From: Synchiropus splendidus
Lineage: Eukaryota > Chordata > Actinopteri > Syngnathiformes > Callionymidae
Assembly: GCF_027744825.2 (NCBI RefSeq)
Contig: NC_071342.1
Span: forward strand, 12,357,501 to 12,421,500
Length of the DNA: 64,000 nucleotides
Direction: 5' to 3'
Part shown: piece by piece, positions 45,547 to 56,028 of the stretch
How the letters are laid out: the number at the start of each line of letters is the position of its first letter
Position numbering within the stretch: the stretch's first letter is position 1
The notes under the pieces: generated by a model
What the model was told of the DNA's origin: nothing
The model's database searches: none
What the model saw: only the letters and a program-made list of their open reading frames with translations
Made by a program: the position numbers and the translations under genes

Positions 45547-45609
45547 CTTATGTCATTTTGTGCTCTATGTATTAACTGTCACTACATTTGTACCTGTCGT
45601 CCCTGTTAG

Positions 45610-45825
45610 GCAGTGGAGCTCCAGATGTCGCAACTGGCTGGTGTTTTAACGTCTGATTTGGAAAAAGCCAGGCAGCTGTTAAGTTCTCTTCATGACAACA
45701 TTCCGCAGCAAATCCAGTGTGACCTGACCAACGTCTATCAAGAGATCAAGCCAAATGTTTCTGCTGTTTACCAATTGATAGCAGAAATGAATCACATGCT
45801 ACATGAAGCCACAGAGGTCAAAAAG
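45610..45825 (+). CDS. dst: Rod exon
   Basis: Acceptor ccctgttag, donor GTCAGT, 72 codons: AVELQMSQLAGVLTSDLEKA through HMLHEATEVKK. It is helical and corresponds to the DST stretch before the DVQFFISE repeat. Confidence 0.9.
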
Positions 45826-45884
45826 GTCAGTGACTGAAGTTTTCCACGCCAACTTTTCAATGGCTAATTGCTCTTCAATTCTAG

Positions 45885-46028
45885 GCTCAGTTAGAGTCAA
45901 CATACCAGAGTCATCTCGCTGAGCTCAATGAGTTAACAGGTGCTATTCAAAAGAACTCCGTGGTGCTGTCTGTTGATTTGAATTCCTGTGATGTTGCTGC
46001 CCTAAAGAACCTTCTGGATGAACTCAAG
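45885..46028 (+). CDS. dst: Rod exon
   Basis: Acceptor aattctag, donor GTATCG, 48 codons: AQLESTYQSHLAELNELTGA through VAALKNLLDELK. Confidence 0.9.
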
Positions 46029-46098
46029 GTATCGTAGCGTGTTGTTGTTCAGCAGCCCTGTCTGCTGTAAGTTACATGTCTTGTTATTTTTTCTCCAG

Positions 46099-46326
46099 GG
46101 AACTGATCTCACAGAGGTGAAGCATAAATTAGAAGACATGACATTTGACAGTCAGTGTTTCATCTCTGAGAATGCTCAGTTCCTGAGTCCGGCACAGAGC
46201 AGCCACCTGCTGAGGTTACTCAGTGCCACGCAGCGTGCTGCTAAAGACCAGAGTGAGAGACTGGTTACCCAGAGGTGCAATTTGGAAACACTACTTCAAA
46301 CCAAGGAGGACGAGAATCAGCAGAAG
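46099..46326 (+). CDS. dst: Rod exon (FDSQCFISENAQFLSPAQS)
   Basis: Acceptor ttctccag, donor GTCTCC, 76 codons. MTFDSQCFISENAQFLSPAQ then SSHLLRLLSATQRAAKDQSE matches FDVQFFISEYAQDLSPNQSK in mammalian DST. Confidence 0.94.
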
Positions 46327-46741
46327 GTCTCCATGTGGGCTGCCCACTATTCAACAGCTTATTATGGACATGTGTTTTTCAGATTTTTGCCCAAATCTTT
46401 CCCAAATATCTTGGTTTTTGCTGTGTGTTTTGTAGTCCTAATAACCATGATGCATGATCAGGTGCTTGCCTGCTGTTGACTAACATCTGTGCTGGTTGTA
46501 TTCTACAGGCCTCGGGACTTCAGTGAACCCACGACGAATGCTATTATTCACCATCTCACCTCCCTTGTTTAACACAGTCACAGTTCCAAAGCTGGCCAGC
46601 ATGTTTGCAGCATTATAATAATACTCAAAGAGCTACATAGATGTTCATTGTTTTGACTGAATCTTCTTGCATGGTGTCTTTTTGGTTGTTCGTTTTTATG
46701 AACCTGCTCCCTAAGATTTTGTTTTGCTCTCTCATAAACAG
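46327..46741. other. Intron in the rod
   Basis: 415 bp. The open frame that continues past the 46326 donor shows no homology. Nothing else is seen. Confidence 0.7.
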
Positions 46742-46894
46742 TCTCTGCTGGAGAAGCACAGAGAGTTCACAGAGAAGTTGGAGGAAGTGTGCGACAGTCT
46801 CACTCTGACCGAGAACCGGCTCATCGGGCACCAGCAGCAGGCTGAGAATGCCCAGTGCGTCACTGACCTGCAGCAGTACCAGCAGGAACACCAG
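46742..46894 (+). CDS. dst: Rod exon
   Basis: Acceptor cataaacag, donor GTCAGT, 51 codons: SLLEKHREFTEKLEEVCDSL then TLTENRLIGHQQQAENAQCV. TQTENRLIGHQ is the DST match. Confidence 0.93.
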
Positions 46895-46967
46895 GTCAGT
46901 GAATGCATCGTGACACGTTTCCTTCACTTGAACGCCCATTACTGATCACCTATCTGCTCTTCTGAAG

Positions 46968-47201
46968 GCCTTGCAGAAAGAGGTGCTGAGTGACGGAAGT
47001 GCTTTGAACGAGGTCATCAACAGCACGAAAAGGTTCCTGGAAGAAAACCGGCACAAGCTTACACAAGATCAAGTGGCTGCCATTGAGAGCAAGTTGGATG
47101 AGGCCAAGGGCAAAGCCAAGGTCGTCAACCAACGAGCGGAAGAGTCCAGGAAAGACTTGGAGAAGGTTGTTACTTCAGCGATCAAGCAGGAAAGTGAAAA
47201 G
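46968..47201 (+). CDS. dst: Rod exon
   Basis: Acceptor ttctgaag, donor GTAATG, 78 codons: ALQKEVLSDGSALNEVINST through VVTSAIKQESEK; matches NTENFLKENGEKLSQ...KVVTTAIKEETEK. Confidence 0.94.
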
Positions 47202-47266
47202 GTAATGGTTTACGGTCAACTCAAGACTCCCTTCTGTGCCTCGTCTCATTCAGTCTTTCTCTGTAG

Positions 47267-47518
47267 GCTGCTGCTGTGGAGCAACTGGAGGAGAGCAAGA
47301 ACAAAATCGAAGGACTTCTCAGCTGGATATCTAATATTGGCAACGAAAATGTTGAACAAATCCACCACACTACTAAAGAGAATGGAAAGTCAGAAATGGA
47401 AGACAACATTGTGGTTGATGATGCCAATGGAAATTGTTTCCCAGCATCCGAAGAAACTGAGACAGACGGAAAGATGGAACTGCCAATTAGCCTGGATAAA
47501 CAGTATGAGAGAGTCAAG
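47267..47518 (+). CDS. dst: Rod exon
   Basis: Acceptor ctctgtag, donor GTACAC, 84 codons: AAVEQLEESKNKIEGLLSWI then SNIGNENVEQIHHTTKENGK through SLDKQYERVK. It aligns with AAVKQLEESKTKIENLLDWLS. Confidence 0.94.
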
Positions 47519-47930
47519 GTACACTTTATTTTATATATTTATTTTCCTTCTACCAATGAGGGCAATTCTGATTAACCTCTTGAGAGATTTTACTGCAAGC
47601 GATTTGAACTCGCTTCTGATCAAGAACTTTGCCTGGAGCTGTACACGGTCCTCTTACAATGAGAGTTCAACAGCTGGTTGTATTAGCCTCCAAATGTTCA
47701 AATATATTCAGAAATAAACATTTCTGAAGGAATTAAACCGGCTTTTTGGTGGGTCTTGTGAAGATAGTGAGGTTGTGTTAAAATAAATCATAATTACATC
47801 ATAATATTCAATATATCAATATTCAACACAACTTATTTTCATCCTTGCATCTGGGTTTGGATGGTTCTGAAATAGTGGGGAAGCAGCAGAGACACGTAAT
47901 GAATGGATTTTGCTTGTATGTTTTGCACAG
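47519..47930. other. Intron in the rod
   Basis: 412 bp, AT-rich. No feature is recognised. Confidence 0.7.
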
Positions 47931-48476
47931 GCTCATCATAAGGAGATCCTCTCTCAGCAGCAAGATCTGATCCTAGCGACTCAGTCAGCTCAAGCGCTGC
48001 TGGACAAGCAAGCCAACACTCTGTCTCCAGAAGAGAAGGAGAAGCTCCAGAAGAACATCCTTGAACTAAAGGGCCGCTTCGAAGACTCTCTAACTCTCGC
48101 AGAACAACAGATGAAGCAGGTTCAGAGTGTCCAGGAGGAGCTCAAAAAGTTCCAGGATGACTGTGAGGAGTTTGACGTGTGGCTGGATCAAGCGGAGGGA
48201 AAGATGAAAGACCTGACTTCTCCTGCAAACTCCTTGGAGGTCTTCAGCGATAAACTTCAGCGGCAGAAGAGCTTCTCAGAGGACGTCATTTCTCACAAGG
48301 GAGACCTACGTTTCATCACGATATCTGGTCAGAAGGTTCTGGACGTGGCCAAGCACTGTGGAGTGGCTCATCCTGCAGCCAACGGCCTTCTCCAAGTGGA
48401 CACCTCAGGAACATGTTCGGCTGTAAAAGAGCAACTGGATTCTGCAGCCGGTCGATACAAAGCTCTACATGCGCAG
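47931..48476 (+). CDS. dst: Rod exon (SFSEDVISHKGDLRFITISG)
   Basis: Acceptor ttgcacag, donor GTGACT, 182 codons: AHHKEILSQQQDLILATQSA, then LSPEEKEKLQKNILELKGRF, then QKSFSEDVISHKGDLRFITI. The SFSEDVISHKGDLR stretch is a near-invariant marker shared by DST and MACF1. Confidence 0.96.
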
Positions 48477-48676
48477 GTGACTGACAGGATTTATTGTTGT
48501 TATTCAAAACCCATGTTGTATTTCATAGTTAAAGGGTGTTGAACCACAGTGAGGAATCTAAACTCATTGATGGTTTTTGTTTTTATCAAAGTTGTGTGAG
48601 CGTTATAAAGACTCCTTTTGTATTTTTGATGTCTTACATTTATCATAATGTGGCCCCGTGCATTTATTGTATTTGG

Positions 48677-48689
48677 CCACCAGATGGCG
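48677..48689 (+). promoter_or_regulatory. CTCF-like 13-mer (exact match to core pattern)
   Basis: CCACCAGATGGCG fits CCASYAGRKGGCR at every position. It lies in the 274-bp intron 48477-48750 and faces the opposite way to the motifs at 31397 and 45462. Confidence 0.4.
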
Positions 48690-48750
48690 TATTCGGACTG
48701 CGACACAGAGTTCCAACTGTCATCACCAGACACGTTTGTTTCTCTTACAG

Positions 48751-48927
48751 TGCAGTCAAGCTGGAAGCAACCTTAAAGATGTAGTGGACAAGTTCAAGAA
48801 GTACGAAGATTCCAGCTCAGAGCTTTCAAAGTGGCTCAACAGCTCTGAGGAGGAGGCCAGGAAGCAGCAGTCGGAGGCCATAGCAGCTGATCCACACACT
48901 CTACAGAAACAGCTGGAGGAGACCAAG
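48751..48927 (+). CDS. dst: Rod exon ending at a GC donor
   Basis: Acceptor tctcttacag: CSQAGSNLKDVVDKFKKYED through TLQKQLEETK. Homology stops at GAGACCAAG, followed by GCAAGA, and resumes at 49498. AAG|GCAAGA is the standard GC-AG donor form. Reading through instead gives ARRP and a stop. Confidence 0.92.
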
Positions 48928-49497
48928 GCAAGAAGACCATAGCAGATGGATCATTTTAACCCTACCCCTGTGTCAGAAGCGTAAAAATTCTGAGGGTGTT
49001 TCTAAATTTGAAGGGAAAAAAAGGAATTTTTACACTTGAGCATCAAACACTTCTAACTAGAACCAATCGTGAATCATTTTAATTGTCACTCGTTCGTTGA
49101 CTATTGAACTTGAGATGTGTGTAATCCAAGAAAGGGAAATGGCAGACTTTACTTCACCATATAAAGTAGTCTCACAAGCCTGAGTACTATTTTTAGCTCC
49201 ACTCACAAATTCAATCCTGCATAAACACTGGATATGTGCAGATTACATTATGAAGCGGGATAACAAAGCTGCCTCTTTCAGATGTTGGCGTGAAACTTTC
49301 TCCGCTGGGAAGTGGTGACTTATAGTAAAGATATGTGAGGATAAGAGGCGCCACTGAGCAAATGAACTGTGCTTCAGACAGTCTAATCTTTCACGGTTAA
49401 TGGATAGAAAACAGAAATTTTGAATATCTGAGGTGGCACTTTTTATTGTCAATTTTCTCATGCTTGAGGTTTTCCTTGTTTTTTTTTTCTCCTGCAG
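48928..49497. other. GC-AG intron, 570 bp
   Basis: Starts GCAAGA and ends ctcctgcag after a long T tract. No other feature is recognised. Confidence 0.8.
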
Positions 49498-49618
49498 ATG
49501 TTGCAAAGTCAGATCACTGGACATCAGACAGCTATTGACACCCTTCACAAAACAGCTGATGCTCTCGTAACATCTGGAAACCTCCTGAGCAACCCAGATG
49601 AAATTCAGGAGACAGTAG
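49498..49618 (+). CDS. dst: Rod exon
   Basis: Acceptor ctcctgcag, donor GTAAGA: MLQSQITGHQTAIDTLHKTA then DALVTSGNLLSNPDEIQETV. Confidence 0.92.
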
Positions 49619-49944
49619 GTAAGAAAGAAAAAAAAGTTGCCTAAGTCTCCCCACTATTTTTTTCTCTTAAATGTGTGTTAAAAGTTCATTACCTCTACCA
49701 AGAATGTTATGTGATACTCATCATTCATCTGTTTCTTAGCAAAATAACTCAAACAAAGATACACAACAAGCTCTTCTTCACTCCAAATGTGTGTGTGGTT
49801 TGCAGCCAGTTCCGTAAGGTGTCAAAACTACTTGGCTAAAATAAATGTCGGGCGGTAATACTGGGTGAAAATGAGGAGCTTGTTGGTGCTGCCTACTACT
49901 TTACTGTTTACTAGCTGCTGATCTATCTGTCTTTGTATGTCCAG
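49619..49944. other. Intron in the rod
   Basis: 326 bp. Nothing beyond splice sites is recognised. Confidence 0.7.
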
Positions 49945-50153
49945 ATGACCTGGTGGAGCGTTATGACAACCTGTCCAAGTCTGTCAGCGACCGGAACGAG
50001 AAGCTGCAGTTCACCTTGACTCGGTCCATGAGTGTCCAGGATGGTCTGGATGAGATGATGGGGTGGATGGAAAGTGTGGAGAGCAGTGTGGATGAAAAAG
50101 CCCAAATTCCACTGGACTCTGCATCAATTGGAGATTTACTCAGCAAGGAAGCG
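49945..50153 (+). CDS. dst: Rod exon ([18 protein letters not shown])
   Basis: Acceptor atgtccag, donor GTATGT: (D)[20 protein letters not shown] then [20 protein letters not shown]. It is almost identical to the mammalian [18 protein letters not shown] segment. Confidence 0.95.
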
Positions 50154-50226
50154 GTATGTGACTTTTAATGGCAACTTCTGGCACATGTATTCTGTCTTCT
50201 CACCAAAGCTTCTGTGTGCACTCAAG

Positions 50227-50544
50227 GCAATAGAGCAGGACATAGCCAGTCGACAGAGCAGCATCGCAGCCATGAAGGACAAAGTAAAGAAGTTTGTGGA
50301 GACGGCTGATCCCTCTGCAGCAGCTTTACTGCAGAGCGGTATGGATTCTCTGTGCCGGCGTTTCTCTGATGTCTGTGAGAAGCATCAACAAAAGGTATCC
50401 CAACTGGAGCGGCTGAAAGAGAAGGTTGAGCAGTTTGAGGAGGTGGCAGATAAAGTGCAGCAGTTTGTTGTGAAGCGCTCACAAGAACTGCATGACACTG
50501 ACGGACCGGGAAAAACTTTTATTGAACTCTCCGACCTCATGCAG
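50227..50544 (+). CDS. dst: Rod exon (spectrin repeat)
   Basis: Acceptor gcactcaag, donor GTTAGT, 106 codons: AIEQDIASRQSSIAAMKDKV through TFIELSDLMQ. It matches EQDIAGRQSSINAMNEKVKKF. Confidence 0.94.
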
Positions 50545-50610
50545 GTTAGTCCACAGCCACATGAGTAGTATTTTTTTTTGTAAATAACTGAGTTTATTGA
50601 TCACATTCAG

Positions 50611-50777
50611 AACACAAAAGCAGAGATGGCAGAACATGCTGATGATCTGGAGAAGCTGCAGCACTTGAGCAAGGAGCTGTGCGACGTCAGTTCTGATGGG
50701 AATAAAGCCCAGCTCCAGAGTAGGATGGAGAACATCACAAACATCTTCAGCACCTTTAAAGACACCGTCAAAGAGAA
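50611..50777 (+). CDS. dst: Rod exon
   Basis: Acceptor cacattcag, donor GTAAGC: NTKAEMAEHADDLEKLQHLS through IFSTFKDTVKE. Confidence 0.92.
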
Positions 50778-50917
50778 GTAAGCACTTAGTTCTCTAATAT
50801 AGACAGTTAGTATATTCAGTTATCATTATGGACTGCTATTACATCAAAATAAAATAAAATCTACTAGTATCAGATTTCATCTACAATCTCAGTGACTGAT
50901 GTTCTTGTGCTCTGCAG

Positions 50918-51074
50918 AGAGGAGGAGGTGTCTACCTGTCAGGACCAGCTGGGTGAGTTCCGATCTGCTGCCACTGCTCTCACCAAGTGGCTGGAGGAAA
51001 CAACTGACAGAGTTCCTGCAGTTCACTCGAGCAGCACTGAGGAAAAACAGCAGAAGGACCTGCAACTAGTCAGT
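50918..51074 (+). CDS. dst: Rod exon (CQDQLGEFRSAATALTKWLE)
   Basis: Acceptor ctctgcag, donor GTGAGT: EEEVSTCQDQLGEFRSAATA then LTKWLEETTDRVPAVHSSST. It matches CQEQLD.F..LVKSLKSWIKETT. Confidence 0.93.
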
Positions 51075-51285
51075 GTGAGTCATCGGATAAATCATTTGTC
51101 TGCATGGAGACTCTGGAATTCCTATTCAAGTGTGTGAGTTTAATGAATTAAAGGCACGTCCTGTCACTGTTGCTGAAATGGAACGCAGACAGGCGAAGAC
51201 TAGACGATGCCTTAGAGGAAAGCCCCATATAAAGCTTCTTTTGTTTTGAAACAATGTGCAATTTAATATCTTTGTCTGTTACCAG

Positions 51286-51412
51286 GGTTTAATGGACGAG
51301 TGGACATCCAAGGGTCCCGCTGTCCAGGACCTAAACAGCAAGGGGTCATCTCTTTGCAGCCTCATTGCATTCCTCACCTCTCCAGCCAAAACGAAGAACC
51401 GGAACAAGACAG
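51286..51412 (+). CDS. dst: Rod exon
   Basis: Acceptor gttaccag, donor GTAGAG: GLMDEWTSKGPAVQDLNSKG then SSLCSLIAFLTSPAKTKNRN. It matches W.LKTPEIQKVNNSGISLCNLI. Confidence 0.93.
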
Positions 51413-51530
51413 GTAGAGGAATGGCAGAGCGCTCATTGGCTTCTGATGGGATGCAAAAGCTTGTTGTTTGCACTAACTTCACAGTGTGTCTGCCTTTTGA
51501 ACACTTTGTCTCATGTCTTGTTTGCATCAG

Positions 51531-51581
51531 CTCTTACTAATGGTGGTGGTCCGGTGAGCCATTCCTACCTAACCAATAAAG
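51531..51581 (+). CDS. dst: Short rod exon (51 bp)
   Basis: Acceptor ttgcatcag, donor GTAATG: (A)LTNGGGPVSHSYLTNK. It corresponds to a Gly-rich spacer between repeats (SGGAVLNGEG in DST). At 51 bp it could be skipped without a frame shift. Confidence 0.85.
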
Positions 51582-51942
51582 GTAATGCAGTGTTTCTTGA
51601 TGTTGGTGCTGACACTCGGCCTTGGTTGATGACTGTGTTACGCTCAGGGGCTTCATAAGAAAGTGTTACTGTCAGTAGTAGCCAAAACATGTGCTTTAAA
51701 ATGAATGACTTTTTCAAGTGAAAACAAAAGTACATTAGCAAAATGGTTATTGCTTCTGCTAATGTTTTGTTTTTACAACCACAGGCAGTCGATAACATTT
51801 AGGTAAATGGTTACCGCTTGAACCCAAATAATATAATTGGATGTTCTGAATGCACTGCATCAAAAGTGAATTTTGACTTGGCAAAGCCTCACCTGAACTG
51901 TTAGCGCTCTTTAAATATGTTAAAATGATGTGGCGTTTTCAG
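51582..51942. other. Intron in the rod
   Basis: 361 bp. No feature is recognised. Confidence 0.7.
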
Positions 51943-52178
51943 AGCTGATGGGCATCCAACAAAACATGTCTTACATCAACGAGGGGTACGACAGCCTGGG
52001 CGACACCCTCAAGAGTCGAGCAGCACACCTCAGCAGTTCTGTGAAGGAGATGAAAGAAGCCAACAAGGAGATGAGCAACATGATGACCTGGCTGAGAGAC
52101 ATGAAGGAGACGGCGTCATCTTGGAAAAGCACAGCCACTGAGAAAGGCTCGATACAAAGACAGCTTGAGCAACAGAAG
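51943..52178 (+). CDS. dst: Rod exon
   Basis: Acceptor gttttcag, donor GTGCGA: LMGIQQNMSYINEGYDSLGD through GSIQRQLEQQK. It matches SIKKDMTDISHGYEDLG. Confidence 0.93.
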
Positions 52179-52259
52179 GTGCGATTACTACTGGAGTCTT
52201 GATTTCAGTGTGGTTAACTCTGGAATTATGGGACTTAGTGTTTGAAATGACTCTTTCAG

Positions 52260-52389
52260 GCGTTTGAGGATGACATGAAGCAAAAACAAGAGCAGATCAA
52301 GACAGTCAAAGAGAAGCTTGTGAACTTGATTGACACACATCCGAACTCCCCAGAGGCTGCAAAGTGGAAGCAGATGTTGGCAGAAATGG
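52260..52389 (+). CDS. dst: Rod exon
   Basis: Acceptor ctctttcag, donor GTATGT: AFEDDMKQKQEQIKTVKEKL then VNLIDTHPNSPEAAKWKQML. It matches ENPDTPEAPRWKQML. Confidence 0.94.
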
Positions 52390-52544
52390 GTATGTTTTTA
52401 TTTAGCTGTTCCATGAATTACCTTAACAACAGCGCTGACTTTTTGGTACACGTCAAAGAAAAGCTTACGTTGTTTGTGTGTGTCACATTGGTTTGTTAAG
52501 CTGCTGACCAATGTAAACCGATGTGATTCGATCTCCGGCTTTAG

Positions 52545-52744
52545 ATGCTGCCTGGGCAGATATCAACGGCTCAGTGGAGGAGCGGAAGCAGCACCTGGAG
52601 CAGTCCAACAAAAATCTGGACTTCTTCCAGACTACCGAACCGCAACTCAACCATTGGCTCTCTGAGAAAGAGCTCATGATGAGCGTCCTCGGGCCCCTGT
52701 CCATCGACCCAAACATGCTGAAAATGCAAAAGCAGCAGGTTCAG
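52545..52744 (+). CDS. dst: Rod exon ([19 protein letters not shown])
   Basis: Acceptor ggctttag, donor GTAAAG: (D)[19 protein letters not shown] then [32 protein letters not shown] is a signature of DST/MACF1 rods. Confidence 0.96.
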
Positions 52745-52980
52745 GTAAAGCATTGGCTTTATGAACTCAACTAAATTTTTTTAGAGCCTTAAGTTTTCCT
52801 AGATCTGATAGATATCTGAAAGTCTAATGATATCAAGTGGTTCCAGTTCAATGGACAAAATAATTACGATTGTATTACACATGTGACTAGCCTGGTGTCT
52901 TCGAACGAAGTATCATTATTATCCGTGGAATTTTAGAGGCCCAATTTTGATATGCATGTTGCATCTTTCTCCCTCTCCAG

Positions 52981-53479
52981 ATCCTCCAAAATGAGTTTAA
53001 TAGCCGAAAACCTCAGTATGAACAGCTCAATGAAGCTGCCTCTGCCATCATTAATTCCTCGGACAACCAGGAACCTAAAAAAGAAAAGCCGGTCAAAGAG
53101 CAGCTGGCTGCTGTCAACCAGAAGTGGGAAGGGCTCATGGGTCAACTTGACCGGAGAGATAATCTTATTGACCAGGCAGTGGTGAAGACAGAGCAATTCC
53201 AAGGTCTGCTGAAGGGCCTCAGTGAGTCTACGACGCAACTGGACAATGAGCTCAGCAATCACCAGCCACACAGCACCCAGCCCGAGTTGGTGAAGAAGCA
53301 GTTGGAGGACGTCCATAACATCTCAGCTCAGTTAAAAGAGCAGAGGAAAAAACTGAAGGAGGCGGAAGCTGTTAATGCAGAACTGGCAGCCATGGTGACT
53401 GAGGACTATCTGAAAGCCGACCTGGCCAGGCAGCTGGAGAGTGTCCGGAGACCATTCAAACAACTGGAGGAGAAAACAG
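52981..53479 (+). CDS. dst: Rod exon (spectrin repeats)
   Basis: Acceptor ccctctccag, donor GTTTGT: ILQNEFNSRKPQYEQLNEAA, then REQLAAVNQKW-type text and RRDNLIDQAVVKTEQFQGLL. It covers about 1.5 repeats and matches Q.AIVKSTQYQ.LL. Confidence 0.95.
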
Positions 53480-54514
53480 GTTTGTTGGAGCTAAAGAGTG
53501 GCTGGTAGATGGTCAGTATTAGATTGTTTCCCAATCAAATATGTCTCCATAGTTTGATCGTAATAACAAGCTAAGAACAGAATTTGACTCAGAATCAACA
53601 GTGCATTTTTCTCACTCTCAACTGAACGCAACACAATAGCAAAACTGGAAAGGCACTGAGGCGCCCAGTACCTACACCAAGCAGCCTGTTTCACTAAGTC
53701 AGTGGCTTTTGAAAAAACACAGCGTACAGCTTCCACAGGTCAGCATTTTTATTGGCTCATGGGAAAAAAGGAGGAGGCCAACTGGAACTTACCAGTGACG
53801 CTATTCTCACTTTGTCTTGTAAAAGTTGATTTATTTTTCATGGTCGGATTGTATGCTGTGTTTTATTAAGTCATATAAATGAATGACAATTCTCTTATAA
53901 AATCCAATTGGAAGTTCTTCAAAGTTAATAACCAAAAATCACTTGTCACTTAACAACATTGCCCGAACTTTTCTATTCAGTCTGCAACATTTATTTTTAT
54001 AGTCAACTAGTCGCCAACTACTTAAACAACTAGTCAAAGAGCAAATGATGCTTATGGGTTTAGGAACAAGCCAACATGATGCTAGTGTTGTAAATAGAAT
54101 ATAAATAAAATAAAACATGTATGTAAGTCACTGTATACAATTTTGAAACATTATAGTTGAATTTGCTTAATATGTGTAGGTATGTTTCCTTTGATATGTA
54201 CTTTGTGAAATGGTCCTGACATTTAGGGTTGATGTGGCCTTGACTGTTTTTCTGCTTACTGTGGCTTGTGCTGCAAGAATGATGATGCCACAACTAGTTG
54301 ACTAATAAACCTGACTAATAGTCGAATTTACCCAACCACAACCCAAGTTTCTTTTCAGTTGCTAACATACAGACAGTCTCATGTAACCACCTTGGTGGTT
54401 TTAGCTATAAAAGCCACTTATGTTGTACGCATGTTGTATGTCTGTGTAACGTATGTTGTTTTAGTAATGATAATAATTTACACATTATCTTCCTCTTTTT
54501 TTCTATCATTAAAG
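53480..54514. other. Intron with a probable transposon relic
   Basis: 1.03 kb. Related motifs AACTAGTC (54005 and 54029 regions) and ACTAGTTGACTAATA (54294 region) sit about 270 bp apart in opposite sense, ending GTCGAATTTACCCAACCACA. This resembles ends of a degraded hAT-type element, but no target duplication was found. Confidence 0.5.
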
Positions 54515-55983
54515 AAAAACAAATTCAGCAGCTGAATTCAACCTTCGCCAGCTCACAACAGTTCCACCAGACATCCAAAGACTTCCACTCCTGGCTCGGA
54601 GAGAAGCTTCAAGACCAGTCGAAGCCTCAACCTATTTCTGCCAAAGAGCACCTTCTGCAGCAGGCCCTTGAGGAGCACAGCAAACTCCAACAGGCTCTTG
54701 GTGAGCACCAAGCAGCGTATAACACAATCATCGGAGAAGGAGAGATGCTTCTCCAGAATACCGATGGAGCTGAAAAGCTGGCGCTGCAGAAGCAGTTGTT
54801 GACTTTGTCTTCTAACTGGCAAGAGATGAAGAAAAGTTCCTCTGAGCGGGGAGATAAACTTCACTCTGCTTTGCAGAGGTCTCAGAATTTCCAGGAGCAG
54901 GCAGAGAAAGTCAGCGCATGGTTCACAGATTGTGACGCTAATAGGGACAAAGTCAGGGTCACATCTGACCTTGTAGCCCTGGAAGGCTCCATCTCTCAGG
55001 TGAAAGCTCTGCAGAAGGATGTGGACAAACACAGAGGGATGCTCGAGCATCTCTCCACAGCTGCGGCCAGTCTGCTTGAGGTAGCCAATGCAGACACTGA
55101 GGGTGTGAAAGAGGAGGAGGCCAGCATGGCGAAAAGAGTAGAGGATGTAGTGGAAGAACTGCAAAGCAAGCGGGAGTCTTTAGAGAAGGTTCTAAATACA
55201 GTTAGGCAATTTAATGACGGTTACAAAGAAGCCAAGGCCGAGATCGAGGGAGCAAAGACGCAGTTGGAAGCGTATGAGTCGCAGGGAGTCGGTGCACACA
55301 GCAACAAAAATCTAACCAGTATGCAAGCACAACATAAGAGCTTAGAAGGAGTGCAGCATCAAGTGGAACACCTAAAGAATCTTGCCAAAAATCTGGTGGT
55401 AGAAGTTCCAGACGCTGATGGGGTGACGGACCTTTTGCTGCAAGCCGACAGCCTGGAAAAAGATTACAGCAACCTCAACAGTAAACTGGAAGAGGCTTGC
55501 CAGGTCCTGGAGGGCAAGCTACAAGGGATTGGACAGTTCCAGAACACCATCCGAGACATGTTCACGAGCTTCACTGACCTGGATGATGAGCTAGACAACA
55601 TGGCTCCTGTGGAGCTTGAGTTGCCTGTTCTTAAGGAGCAGAAGGAAAGCATCAAGACGTTTTTAGAAAAACTGCAGGAGTTGATGGCCAACACAGCCAA
55701 TGCTGGAGACAGCTGCAAGAAGATGCTGGAGACTGAGTCCTCGCCGGACCTTTTGGGCTTGAAGAGAGACTTGGATGCTCTGAGTAAGCAGTGTGGCAAA
55801 CTGATGGACAGGGCTAGAGGGAGAGACTCGCAGGTTGAGGAGACTCTCAACACTCTAGAGCAGCTCTATGGTAAACTCCAACAAGTGGAAGACAAACTCT
55901 CCGGAGCCACGGACAAAGAAGCATCCCAGGAGGCAGTCGGCATGGAGACAGACGTCATCAATCACCAGCTGGAGTCCTTCAAG
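54515..55983 (+). CDS. dst: Large rod exon (489 residues, several spectrin repeats)
   Basis: Acceptor cattaaag, donor GTATGT. It codes EKQIQQLNSTFASSQQFHQT, WLGEKLQDQSKPQPISAKEH, GEGEMLLQNTDGAEKLALQK, SNKNLTSMQAQHKSLEGVQH, FQNTIRDMFTSFTDLDDELD, LLGLKRDLDALSKQCGKLMD. Each aligns in order with mammalian DST rod text (ISAKLD, AYSNKYLTMLQTQQ, NTIREMFSQFAEFDDELDSM). About four to five repeats lie in one uninterrupted exon. It ends HQLESFK in phase 0, the point where the 60911 start also joins. Confidence 0.96.
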
Positions 55984-56028
55984 GTATGTTCTTATTTGTT
56001 TCTCATGGACTCTTTCAAGGTAATTTAA

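Larger units (their letters stand above)
45314..45609. other. Intron mostly occupied by a MITE
   Basis: Of 296 bp, 205 bp are the hAT-like element at 45342-45546 plus its two 8-bp target copies. Without it the intron would be about 83 bp. Confidence 0.85.

Noticed and set aside
46099..46479. Extension of a rod exon to a 153-codon frame ending 46479
   Set aside because: Homology to DST stops at QQK (46326) before a GT donor; the rest is intronic text, hydrophobic by chance.
54553..55164. 203-codon minus-strand open frame
   Set aside because: It lies entirely antisense to the well-supported rod exon 54515-55983; composition reflects that exon read backwards.
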